Shown here one piece after another: positions 25,164 through 32,727 of a DNA stretch of 34,255 nucleotides. This DNA comes from Gemmatimonadota bacterium (lineage in GTDB: Bacteria; Gemmatimonadota; Gemmatimonadetes; Longimicrobiales; Gaopeijiaceae): the NCBI GenBank assembly GCA_028874995.1, contig JAPPGM010000185.1, forward strand, positions 1 to 34,255, given 5' to 3'. Numbering within the stretch: the stretch's first letter is position 1; the number at the start of each line of letters is the position of its first letter. Both the position numbers and the translations under genes were made by a program. The notes under the pieces were generated by a model. The model saw only the letters and a list, made by a program, of their open reading frames with translations. It had not been told where the DNA came from and searched no databases.

Positions 25164-26060
25164 TCACGCCGCTCCCGGAGTCCCGTTCGCCGACGAACCC
25201 TTGCGGCGCGGCCTGCCCGGGTGCTTGCTCTTGATCTCGACCGCGCCCAGGCGGCCACCCTCGCCGTAACGGAAGAAGGCCTGCGACGGCGACAGGATGC
25301 GGATGCTCTCGATCTCGTTCGGATCCTGGTCCAGCAGCATCCTGGCAACGTGTCCCGGCAGCGACGCTTGCGTCATCCGGGCCATCTCCGTCACCGGCGG
25401 TGGAGCGTACACGATCACTCCGTCCAGCACCAGAAGGGCCGGACGGCACCCGTCCCCCAATTCGCGCAGGTCCTGGACCGATGGCCTGCGCCGCGTCGAC
25501 TGAATGCAGAAGGTGATGCCTCCGTGCCCTCCGGACTGGCGGATTTGCAGCCTGGGAGGCGCCTTCGAACGCATCACCTCCAGCAGCTTGTTGGTGCGCC
25601 CCGCCGCCTCCGCCACCTCCTCGGGGCCGATGAACTCCGATTGCCACCCCTGCCGGCGCGCCTCCGTCTCCTCGCGCCGCGTGCCCTCCACCTGAATCCC
25701 TTCCAGCTGGATCGGCCTGGGAGTGACGCGAAGGACCCAAACGTCTCCCGCAACCAGCGGCACCGAGCTCGCAAGCTCCTCGTAGGCGACATGGAAGGTG
25801 GACACCACCTGCCTGTTGCCCGGCACAGCATCGATCCTGAAATAGCCCAGACTGTCCGTGATCGTTCCGAGGCGAAGCTCCGGGAAGTGCACCACCACGC
25901 CCTCGACCGGCAGTCCCGTGACGGCGTCCAGCACCTCGCCCTCCACTGTGGTCTGGGCCAGGGCCGGTGACCCGACCCCGAGACACAACGGCAACAGCAG
26001 CAGCAAGCGCAGCCGCCCCCCGAAGCGACTACTTCGGGGGGCGGCTCCTTTCGCGCGCAT
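25164..26060 (-). CDS. Barrel-less TonB-plug / carboxypeptidase-regulatory domain protein
   Basis: This 298-residue exported protein has a signal peptide (LRLLLLLPLCLGVGSPALAQ). A carboxypeptidase-regulatory-like beta domain follows (VEGEVLDAVTGLPVEGVVV... LGYFRIDAVP), then a TonB-receptor plug-like domain ending IESIRILSPSQAFFRYGEGG. The protein stops where a receptor's beta-barrel would start, with a basic Arg/Lys-rich tail. Two Cys (FCIQST and GDGCRP) may form a disulfide. Plug-only proteins of this kind are found near SusC/SusD genes, but their function is not established. It lies third in the SusC-SusD operon. A 15-bp hairpin begins 14 bases inside the reading frame. GTG 26102 is an alternative start. 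Confidence 0.78.
   Translation of the reverse strand: MRAKGAAPRSSRFGGRLRLLLLLPLCLGVGSPALAQTTVEGEVLDAVTGLPVEGVVVHFPELRLGTITDSLGYFRIDAVPGNRQVVSTFHVAYEELASSVPLVAGDVWVLRVTPRPIQLEGIQVEGTRREETEARRQGWQSEFIGPEEVAEAAGRTNKLLEVMRSKAPPRLQIRQSGGHGGITFCIQSTRRRPSVQDLRELGDGCRPALLVLDGVIVYAPPPVTEMARMTQASLPGHVARMLLDQDPNEIESIRILSPSQAFFRYGEGGRLGAVEIKSKHPGRPRRKGSSANGTPGAA
26011..26046 (-). other. Perfect 15-bp stem hairpin inside the start of the plug gene
   Basis: The arms 26011-26025 and 26032-26046 are perfect inverted complements (AGCCGCCCCCCGAAG), with a 6-base loop. In the mRNA the hairpin starts 14 bases after the start codon at 26060. It is GC-rich and must be very stable. There is no T-run, so it is not a simple intrinsic terminator. 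It could limit ribosome loading, protect the upstream SusC-SusD mRNA from 3' decay or mark a processing site. Confidence 0.8.
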
Positions 26061-26139
26061 CCTGCGCCTTCGTCTCTCTAGCGTTCCGCGGGGAAACCCC
26101 ACGTCCCGTCAAGAGCGTCGAGACGCCTCGGCAGGCGCG

Positions 26140-27525
26140 CTATTTGCTGAAACATCTTTCAGCCACCTGCTCGTTGACCTGGCACTCGTCGAGGGCAATC
26201 GGCATCCCGATGTTGCGCGGACCTCCCAGAATGTCGCAGGTGACGCGCCGGTCGACGGTCGCCTCGTAAACCACGCCGCCACCGTCGAGGTGGGGGTGGT
26301 CCCAACGCTGCATGTCCCAGAGGCGCCGGCCCTCCAGCCAGAGGGTCAGATGGCGCTCCCGGTCGAGGATGTCCCACCCCGACATCGAGGTCGGGTGGGC
26401 TCCCCCGTCTTCGCCGCCGGTGATCGATCCGATCGTGCCGTCGGATTCGAGGGCGTCCAGCCCATGGTGGGCCCGAGCCTCGTTGATCTTGGCCATCGCT
26501 CCCGCCAGGTCTCCGTCGTTCAACGCGGCCTCGGCCTCGATAAGGCGCATTTCGGTTCCCTTGACGAGCGGGATGTCGTCATCGCGTGTCGGGTACTTCT
26601 CCTGCCGGTAGTGGATCGTCTGGCCATCCGCCCCATTGCCGCTGGGACAGTTGCTGGCCTCGTCGGAGCAGTCCGTCCACGGCGTGCGCGGGTCACCGGC
26701 TCCATACGTTCCCGCCAGCGTCATCCAGGCCGAGATCTCATGTCGCCCGTGCGTCTCGTTCCAGATAATGCTCTCCTCCCGGCCCGAGTTCGACGAATAC
26801 GCGGCCGCGAAGACGAAGTCGGTGGGCACTCTGGCGGCATTGGCCAGCGCGTTGGCGGCGTCGCCCAACCCCACGTATACCTGTGCCAGACCTCCCGTCG
26901 CGGCGTTCACGATTTCGGTGTCGCCCGCGGCGCCGCCGTGCTGGATCGCAGCCTCCAGCAGCGGAATGGCCCGCCGGAAGGCGGCCTCCCGGTCCATCTC
27001 CACCCCGGTGTCGATTTCACCAGCGGGCCCTGGGGTTTCCTCGGTGTACGGCGCGCTGAAGACCGTCTTGCAGAAATTCTCGCCGAACCAGCGGTTGGCG
27101 AGCCCCGCGAAGAGGTACGCCCTGGCCGTCTGGACATTCCCGTCGAACTGGTACCCCTCGATCGCCTTCATCCGGAGGATACCGGCTTCGGCCACCCAGC
27201 GGGCGCGCTGCACACCGGCCCAGAAGCCGTTGGCGTCCTCGGAATCGAAGAGCCCGCGGCGGTAGCGGCCCGTGGAGAAGTAGCTTCCCGACCCCACGAT
27301 TTCATCCGACAGGATCGCCGTCGTGAAGGCCAGGTTGTCGTAGGATGCGGAGAAGTCCGAGGACATTCCCGTCACCAGCGACGCCACGCCCGCGGCCGTG
27401 TTCAGGTCGTCGTCCAGGATTCGTCCCGGGTTCTTGACGTCGAAGAGGCCCTCGTCGCAGCCGGTGACCGCGAAGGCCGCCACCAGCGCGCCGAGCATGA
27501 AGAATCGGTTCTTGATCGTTTTCAT
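26140..27525 (-). CDS. SusD/RagB-like outer-membrane lipoprotein
   Basis: This is a 461-residue lipoprotein with lipobox FAVTGC near residue 23 and the SusD-like opening CDEGLFDVKNPGRI. The body is helix-rich with TPR-like pairs, as in SusD/RagB glycan- or peptide-binding lipoproteins that cap a SusC-type receptor. Late motifs include RLIEAEAALNDGDLAGAMAK and LWLEGRRLWDMQRWDHP, the latter characteristic of the family's C-terminal region. It starts 19 bases after the SusC-like gene's stop (AGGAATC before the ATG), so the pair is cotranscribed and the proteins should form one complex. The substrate, glycan or peptide, cannot be told from sequence. Confidence 0.92.
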   Translation of the reverse strand: MKTIKNRFFMLGALVAAFAVTGCDEGLFDVKNPGRILDDDLNTAAGVASLVTGMSSDFSASYDNLAFTTAILSDEIVGSGSYFSTGRYRRGLFDSEDANGFWAGVQRARWVAEAGILRMKAIEGYQFDGNVQTARAYLFAGLANRWFGENFCKTVFSAPYTEETPGPAGEIDTGVEMDREAAFRRAIPLLEAAIQHGGAAGDTEIVNAATGGLAQVYVGLGDAANALANAARVPTDFVFAAAYSSNSGREESIIWNETHGRHEISAWMTLAGTYGAGDPRTPWTDCSDEASNCPSGNGADGQTIHYRQEKYPTRDDDIPLVKGTEMRLIEAEAALNDGDLAGAMAKINEARAHHGLDALESDGTIGSITGGEDGGAHPTSMSGWDILDRERHLTLWLEGRRLWDMQRWDHPHLDGGGVVYEATVDRRVTCDILGGPRNIGMPIALDECQVNEQVAERCFSK

Positions 27526-27544
27526 GATTCCTGTCCCCCCCGGC

Positions 27545-30500
27545 CTAGAAGTCCACCCGGGCCGACAGCACGAAGCTGCGGAACGGAGGGAGGTTGTAGT
27601 ATTCCTGCCGGAACAGGACGTCTGCGGAACCGTCCTCGAAGGCCTCGGGGTCGACGCCTTCAAAGTCGGTGAAGGTGAGCAGGTTCCTGCCCTGCAACCG
27701 CAGCGTGGCGGACCGGAAGCGACCGGGAATCCACTCCTGCGGCAGCCGGTAGCTGAGCGACACCGAGCGGAGCTTGAAGAAGTCCGCCGGCTGCGTCCAC
27801 ATGCCGTAGCGCGTCACCGACGGGTCGCAGAGCGCCCGCTCGCCGGCCGTCAGCTGGTCGCGCCGACCGTCGGAGATGGCCTGGTTGACGTCGCGGCAGG
27901 TCGGCCAGACGCTACGCCGCGCGTTCTGGTACGCGGTGCCGGATGACAGCCAGTGGCCGCCCATTCCCTCGCCGACCACGTCCAGGGTGAGGCGCTGGCC
28001 GAGCGTCAGGGTGGTGTTGACGTTGTAGTTGAGGGTCGGTGTGGTCGAACCCAGGCACTGGGTCGCGTACCGGGGTGCCGCCACCTCGTCGGGGTTCTGC
28101 ACCCGGTCGTGACAGAAGGCCGGCAGCGGGAAGTACACCAGTTCCCCGATTTCGCACCCCTGGCCGATGAAGCCGTTGCCGTCGAAGTCGGTCCCGTTCG
28201 ACAATTCCTCGGTGCACTCCATCGGTGCCTGCACGTAGTTGCGCCAGCCGACGGGAATGTTGTCGAGGACACCGAGGTCCTCCACCCTGGACATGGCGGT
28301 CGCCACGCCCCCGCCCACGTCCCAGATCAGCGCGTCGCTCGACAACAGATTGACGTTGACGAACGCCTCGTGCCCCCGGTTGCTTACCAGGCCCACGTTC
28401 TCGAACTGGCGTCCGACGAACCCGCCCGACGGAATCTGCGTGACGGGGATCAGCGCGTCCGAGGTCTTCTGATAGAAGTACTGATACTCGAAGGAGACCT
28501 TGCCGTTGAGCGTCGAACCTTCGAATCCCCCTTCGTATTCCGTGCTCCGCTCGGGACCCAGCGTCGGGTTCCCCAGGTTGTCCGGGGTCACGCCCGGCTT
28601 CCCGTTGTCGCCGGCCACCGATGCCCAGGTGCGGGCGGCGTCGAAGAGTCCGGGCGCCTTGCCCGACGACCCGAATGCGCCGCGCAGCTTGAGCAGGCCG
28701 AAGCCCTGCGGAAAGAAGCTCTCGTCGGAGACCACGTAGGCGAACGACGCCTTGGGGTAGCTCTGGAGACCGAAGTCCTGACCGAAAGCCGAGTGGCCGT
28801 CCACGCGCAGCCCGAGCGTCAGGAAGAACCTGTCCGCAACGCCGAGCACCTCTTCGAAGAAGAAGCCGCCGCTGGTGACGGTGCTGTTGACCTCGAACGC
28901 CTCCGTGATCGCGCCGGACTGGAGGACCTTCTCGCCCGGGCCCGCGAAGTCGTCGCCGAAGCCGTTGGTTCCGGTAAAGAAGTCGTTGTAGAGCTGGCCA
29001 CCGAGGGAGAATTTCGAGGACAGCCCGAAGAGCTCGCCGGTCCAGCTTCCCGCGTAGTCCAGCGTGAGCTTCCTGGCGGTCCGCTCATCCGTCTCGCGGT
29101 TGCCGAGCTGTACGTAGAAGTAACCCCATGGGCGCTCCTCGAAGTACTCGTTGCGCGTCCAGTCGATCCCCGCGTTGAGCCTGTGCTGCATTCCCTCCAG
29201 GGGAGTCCAGATCAGGTTCATCGAAGAAGTGAAGCGATCGTTGATGTTGGTGATGTCCATGTCGAGGAGCTTGCCGTCCTCGTCATTGGTGTAGTCCCTG
29301 CCGCCACGGAAGACGTTCAGGAGGAGACCCTCGGCGTTGTTGCCGTCCGGCACCCAGGTGACGTCCCTGTGGGCGTAGAAGGTGTTGAAGCGAACGTCCA
29401 GATCCTCGGCGGGGGCGAAGGCGAAGTTGCCGCGGAGGTTCCAGGTCTCCTGCCCCTGCTCGGGGCGCTTGAAGCCGTCGCTGTCGTATCCGGTGTCGAA
29501 GACGCCGGCCTGCGTGCCCCACTTGGCCGACACGAAGTAGTTCATGCGCTCGGCACCGCCCCGAACCGACAGGTTGTAGCTCTGCGTGCGGCCGGTCTTG
29601 AGCCAGGAACCGCTGGCCGGGCAGGACGGATCGGCCGGGAACTGCGAGTCGCCGCCGGAGAAATTGGCGTCGCCCGTGAAATTGCAGTTGTTCAGCCCCA
29701 GGCCGGTGGGGTTGACGTCGGGTGGCGGACCGATGTGGCCCAGGTTGTTGATTCCCTGGTCGACCGTCAGGCTCCACGCCGGGACGCCGGCGACGCCGCG
29801 CTTGGTGAAGATCTGGATCACGCCGCCCGCCGCCTCGGTGCCGTACAGGGTCGTCGCGGCGGCCCCCTTGATGACCTCGATCCGCTCGATATCGGCGGGG
29901 TTGATGTCGTCGAAGGGGTTCGTCTGCTGGTTGGCCTCGTCGGAATGGATCAGCCCGCGTTCGCGGACCCGGATGCCATCCAGGTATACCAGCGGTACGT
30001 TGCTGAACGAGACGGAATTGTTGCCTCTCAGCTTGAAGGTCGATCCCGCTCCGACCTGGCCGCCGTTGGTCAGCACCGTGCCTCCGAGCGTGCGTCCCTG
30101 CATGATGTCTGCCACCGAACTGACCGGCGCCGACTCGAACACGTCCGCGTTGATCTGGGTGACGGAGTTCCCGATCTCGCGCCGGCGCGCGGCGCCCGCG
30201 GTACCCGTGACGACCACGCCCTCCAGGCTGATCGCCTCCGAACGCATGCTGAAGTCCTGGACGACGGCGCCGTCGGCCGTGACCACGACCTCGGCGGTCA
30301 CCGTCCCGTATCCGATGAAGCGCACCTCGACGGTGTGAGTGCCGGCCGGCACGGGCTGCAGCAGATAGCGGCCGACGTTGTTGGCCTGAATCCCGATATT
30401 CAATTCCGGGATGCCGACCTGGGCACCCGCGATGGGCTGCCCGTTGATCGCGTTTCGGACCACACCCGTGATGCTCCCCGTTTGTGCGTGAGCGGGCGCC

Positions 30501-30586
30501 TGAACCGCGACAAGGATCACGACCGCCGCGATCAGCGGCCGGATGGCGGTCCGGGCGACCGCCCGGCTAACTCGTGTTGCTGACAT
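27545..30586 (-). CDS. SusC/RagA-family TonB-dependent outer-membrane receptor
   Basis: This is a 1013-residue receptor and first gene of a probable four-gene operon. The start at 30586 has a near-ideal AGGAGGGAGG ribosome site and a signal peptide ending APAHAQ. Next come a carboxypeptidase-regulatory-like domain (ITGVVRNAINGQPIAGAQVG), a plug domain (residues of about 120-260) with the SusC-type signature IERIEVIKGAAATTLYGTEA, and a 22-strand-type barrel to the C-terminus. The barrel ends in an aromatic residue (FVLSARVDF), as outer-membrane proteins do. It imports a ligand presented by the SusD-like partner using TonB energy. No TonB, ExbB or ExbD gene is present in the window. Confidence 0.95.
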   Translation of the reverse strand: MSATRVSRAVARTAIRPLIAAVVILVAVQAPAHAQTGSITGVVRNAINGQPIAGAQVGIPELNIGIQANNVGRYLLQPVPAGTHTVEVRFIGYGTVTAEVVVTADGAVVQDFSMRSEAISLEGVVVTGTAGAARRREIGNSVTQINADVFESAPVSSVADIMQGRTLGGTVLTNGGQVGAGSTFKLRGNNSVSFSNVPLVYLDGIRVRERGLIHSDEANQQTNPFDDINPADIERIEVIKGAAATTLYGTEAAGGVIQIFTKRGVAGVPAWSLTVDQGINNLGHIGPPPDVNPTGLGLNNCNFTGDANFSGGDSQFPADPSCPASGSWLKTGRTQSYNLSVRGGAERMNYFVSAKWGTQAGVFDTGYDSDGFKRPEQGQETWNLRGNFAFAPAEDLDVRFNTFYAHRDVTWVPDGNNAEGLLLNVFRGGRDYTNDEDGKLLDMDITNINDRFTSSMNLIWTPLEGMQHRLNAGIDWTRNEYFEERPWGYFYVQLGNRETDERTARKLTLDYAGSWTGELFGLSSKFSLGGQLYNDFFTGTNGFGDDFAGPGEKVLQSGAITEAFEVNSTVTSGGFFFEEVLGVADRFFLTLGLRVDGHSAFGQDFGLQSYPKASFAYVVSDESFFPQGFGLLKLRGAFGSSGKAPGLFDAARTWASVAGDNGKPGVTPDNLGNPTLGPERSTEYEGGFEGSTLNGKVSFEYQYFYQKTSDALIPVTQIPSGGFVGRQFENVGLVSNRGHEAFVNVNLLSSDALIWDVGGGVATAMSRVEDLGVLDNIPVGWRNYVQAPMECTEELSNGTDFDGNGFIGQGCEIGELVYFPLPAFCHDRVQNPDEVAAPRYATQCLGSTTPTLNYNVNTTLTLGQRLTLDVVGEGMGGHWLSSGTAYQNARRSVWPTCRDVNQAISDGRRDQLTAGERALCDPSVTRYGMWTQPADFFKLRSVSLSYRLPQEWIPGRFRSATLRLQGRNLLTFTDFEGVDPEAFEDGSADVLFRQEYYNLPPFRSFVLSARVDF

Positions 30587-30590
30587 TGTA

Positions 30591-30600
30591 CCTCCCTCCT
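30591..30600 (-). promoter_or_regulatory. Strong ribosome binding site of the SusC-like gene
   Basis: AGGAGGGAGG precedes ATG 30586 with four intervening bases (TACA). It is the strongest Shine-Dalgarno match in the window. It decides the start over the in-frame position 30673 and implies high translation of the receptor. Confidence 0.8.
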
Positions 30601-30759
30601 GGAGTGTTGACGTAGAGCAGGGCCGCGAGCCATTCGCGACCCCAGGAGCCCGTGGAAGAAACCCCCACGGCATTCGACCGGCGATGCATCCGGGCTCCTA
30701 CTGTATACAATTCCGTATGTAACGCCCCGCCGCAAGGGGGGGGCGATCCTCGTTGCCAG

Positions 30760-31323
30760 TTACCATTTGAATGGGAGCGCGAACCGCACCATGGGCGCGA
30801 ACTGGTCGGTCTGGTCCTCGTCGGGGTTCGGTCCGGTGTTGGCGTCACCCTCGAACCCCAGGTACGCAAGCGTGGCCACGACAGCCACCATCCCAGCCGA
30901 CAGCAGGATGCTGCGCCCGTGGCTGGCCTCTTTGCGCTCCAGCAGGAGGATCGAACCGAGGGGCAGGTCGACTTGGCGGTGCGAAGTCGGTGTGGTCAGG
31001 AGAAAGGTGGCCGAGTCACCTGCCAGGTTGACGAAGCGGGCGCTGACGAGCCCCTCGTTCCCGGATACGAAGGCGACGTTCCTCGCGAGTTCCTCCGGCG
31101 CGAGGCGCATTCGCACCCGCTGCTGCGGCGGGAGGTCCTCGATCCGGGTCTCGCGATAGGTCGCGCAACCGGTGCCGAGGGCGAGGAGGGCGGGAAGCGC
31201 GAACGGCAGCCCGCGGATGGATCCGCCCAGGCGCCATATGCGGTGAAGCGCCGGGCTGGCGGCCGCGGGCCGGCGGCGGTGCGGTGAGTGATTGTGTCTC
31301 GTCCCCATCTTCGTCCTGATCAT
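30760..31323 (-). CDS. Predicted lipoprotein with C-terminal membrane segment, unknown function
   Basis: This is a 187-residue protein I do not recognise. A basic n-region of about 40 residues precedes a hydrophobic core and the lipobox LALGTGC (Cys53). A beta-rich soluble part of about 75 residues follows, including SARFVNLAGDSATFLL and VDLPLGSILLLERK. Near the C-terminus a hydrophobic stretch (ILLSAGMVAVVATLAYLG) could be a membrane helix, then the chain ends FALPFKW. The start at 31323 has AAGGA nine bases upstream; ATG 31308 is possible. The gene lies 173 bases before the SusC-like gene on the same strand and is divergent from the metallo-hydrolase gene. A TTGACA-type promoter precedes it. 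It may be an envelope protein associated with the transport operon, but that is only positional. Confidence 0.66.
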   Translation of the reverse strand: MIRTKMGTRHNHSPHRRRPAAASPALHRIWRLGGSIRGLPFALPALLALGTGCATYRETRIEDLPPQQRVRMRLAPEELARNVAFVSGNEGLVSARFVNLAGDSATFLLTTPTSHRQVDLPLGSILLLERKEASHGRSILLSAGMVAVVATLAYLGFEGDANTGPNPDEDQTDQFAPMVRFALPFKW

Positions 31324-31422
31324 TGTGAACCATCCTTCCAGCCCAACGTCACGGCCGGTTCACCCCGGGCAACACGGTCCCCGGGGGCGTACCTTCCGTG
31401 ACGCAACAGATAGTCTCAAACA

Positions 31423-31444
31423 GTGGTTGCAAGGCCGCAACCAC
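31423..31444. repeat. 8-bp perfect inverted repeat between divergent genes
   Basis: GTGGTTGC and GCAACCAC flank AAGGCC. The element lies about 100 bases upstream of the lipoprotein start and about 107 bases upstream of the metallo-hydrolase start. It could be an operator shared by the divergent genes or a hairpin in the lipoprotein leader. Confidence 0.55.
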
Positions 31445-31489
31445 CCCGAACCCACCTCCGGTGCCAAGAAGGCGGGTGGTTCGCCCGAT

Positions 31490-31517
31490 GCGTTAACTGC
31501 GCTTTACATTTTGTCAA
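31490..31517 (-). promoter_or_regulatory. Sigma70-like promoter for the lipoprotein gene
   Basis: On the minus strand a perfect -35 TTGACA (31517-31512) is followed after 16 bases by TAACGC (31495-31490). It directs transcription towards the lipoprotein start at 31323, leaving a leader of about 160 bases that contains the 31423-31444 inverted repeat. Confidence 0.5.
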
Positions 31518-31550
31518 CCACAGTTGCCACTCGAGCCGGAATCAACTCGC

Positions 31551-32543
31551 ATGAGACCTCCAATCCGACTACTCGCCACCGCCCTCGCCGCCCTCCCGGC
31601 CACCACCGCAACACCGAATGCCGTCCCGGACGCGGGCACACTCGCCGGTACTCCGGGGTTGTCCACCCTCCCACAGCTGCCCTCCCCACCCGACACCACC
31701 ACCCCCCGCGTCGTCATCCTAGGCACCGGAACACCCAACGCCGACCCCGATCGCTGGGGCCCGGCGGTGGCGGTCGTGGCCGGCGGACATGCATACCTGG
31801 TCGACGCCGGCGCTGGAGTGGTGCGCCGAGCCGCCGCGGCCGCACGCGACCACGAGATCGCCGCGCTCGCTCCGGAAGGGCTCGACCGCCTCTTCGTCAC
31901 CCACCTCCACTCGGATCACACCGTGGGTCTCCCCGACCTGATCCTCTCGCCGTGGGTTCTGGACCGTCCGGAACCGCTCCTCATCTTCGGTCCCCCGGGT
32001 ACGGCCGCCATGGCCGCCCACATCGAGGAGGCGTGGCGGGAGGACATCCACATGCGGCTCTTCGGGCTGGAGCCGCGCGACGCCAACGCCGACGCCTACC
32101 GCGCGCTCGTGACCGAGACCACCGGCGGCTTGGTCTACGAAGACGACAACGTGCGCGTCACGGCAATTCCGGTACTGCACGGGTCGTGGCCGCACCCCCT
32201 CGGCTACCGCTTCGACGCCGGCGGCCGCTCCATCGTGATCTCCGGCGACGCGCGCCCGAGCGAATCGCTGGTGGAGGCGTGCGACGGCTGTGACGTGCTG
32301 ATTCACGAAGTGTATTCGGCGGAGGCGTTCCAGCGCCGCCCCCCCGAGTGGCAGGCCTACCACGCCGACTCGCACACCTCCACGGCGGAGCTGGCCGAAC
32401 TGGCCGGGCGGGCGCGGCCGGGGTTGCTGGTGCTCTACCACCAGCTCTACTGGGGCGCCACCGACGAGGACCTGGTGCGCGAGATCCGGGAGGCGGGGTA
32501 CACCGGCCACGTCGTGTCCGCCGCCGACCTGGACGTGTACTGA
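31551..32543 (+). CDS. Secreted metallo-beta-lactamase-fold hydrolase, RNase Z/arylsulfatase-like
   Basis: This is a 330-residue predicted exported metal hydrolase. From ATG 31551 a short basic start and an Ala-rich hydrophobic stretch form a signal peptide. The MBL domain starts at TTPRVVILGTGTPNADPDRW. Metal ligands are visible: THLHSDH (His118, His120, Asp122, His123), a His in VLHGSWPHPLGYR, Asp in SGDARPS and a final His in YHADSHTS. The GTGTPxPxPxR opening and the spacing resemble the RNase Z / arylsulfatase (AtsA) branch. The signal peptide argues against tRNA processing, so a periplasmic ester, sulfate-ester or cyclic-nucleotide substrate is more likely. The ribosome site is weak; TTG 31524 is an alternative start. 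Confidence 0.86.
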   Translation: MRPPIRLLATALAALPATTATPNAVPDAGTLAGTPGLSTLPQLPSPPDTTTPRVVILGTGTPNADPDRWGPAVAVVAGGHAYLVDAGAGVVRRAAAAARDHEIAALAPEGLDRLFVTHLHSDHTVGLPDLILSPWVLDRPEPLLIFGPPGTAAMAAHIEEAWREDIHMRLFGLEPRDANADAYRALVTETTGGLVYEDDNVRVTAIPVLHGSWPHPLGYRFDAGGRSIVISGDARPSESLVEACDGCDVLIHEVYSAEAFQRRPPEWQAYHADSHTSTAELAELAGRARPGLLVLYHQLYWGATDEDLVREIREAGYTGHVVSAADLDVY

Positions 32544-32634
32544 AGACCGTTCGCGCGTCTCAGCTGAAACGTCCCGGTCCTTCCGGCTTCCATGCCGCCA
32601 GGCCCGCGGAACTCGGGGGCAGCCCCCCTGACCG

Positions 32635-32663
32635 TTGCCTTGCCCGCCGCCGGTCGCTAGAAT
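32635..32663 (+). promoter_or_regulatory. Sigma70-like promoter for the cytochrome/oxidase operon
   Basis: TTGCCT (32635-32640), a 17-base spacer and TAGAAT (32658-32663) precede the triheme cytochrome start by 64 bases. Spacing is ideal and both boxes match at four or five of six positions. Confidence 0.6.
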
Positions 32664-32727
32664 CCGCGCGCCGAATTGGCGATCTTAAGGGACGGGTTTT
32701 CAGAAACCAGCCCGCTGAGCGAGGACA

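Noticed and set aside
27953-30583. An 876-codon open frame antisense to the SusC-like gene
   Set aside because: Same reason: a shadow of a long high-GC gene with clear receptor motifs on the other strand.
31551-32543. Calling the metallo-hydrolase ribonuclease Z
   Set aside because: Motifs fit the RNase Z/arylsulfatase branch, but the signal peptide indicates export, which does not fit tRNA processing.
32614-32628. GGGGGC-AG-CCCCCC hairpin after the metallo-hydrolase gene as an intrinsic terminator
   Set aside because: The loop is very short and no T-run follows, so termination cannot be claimed.
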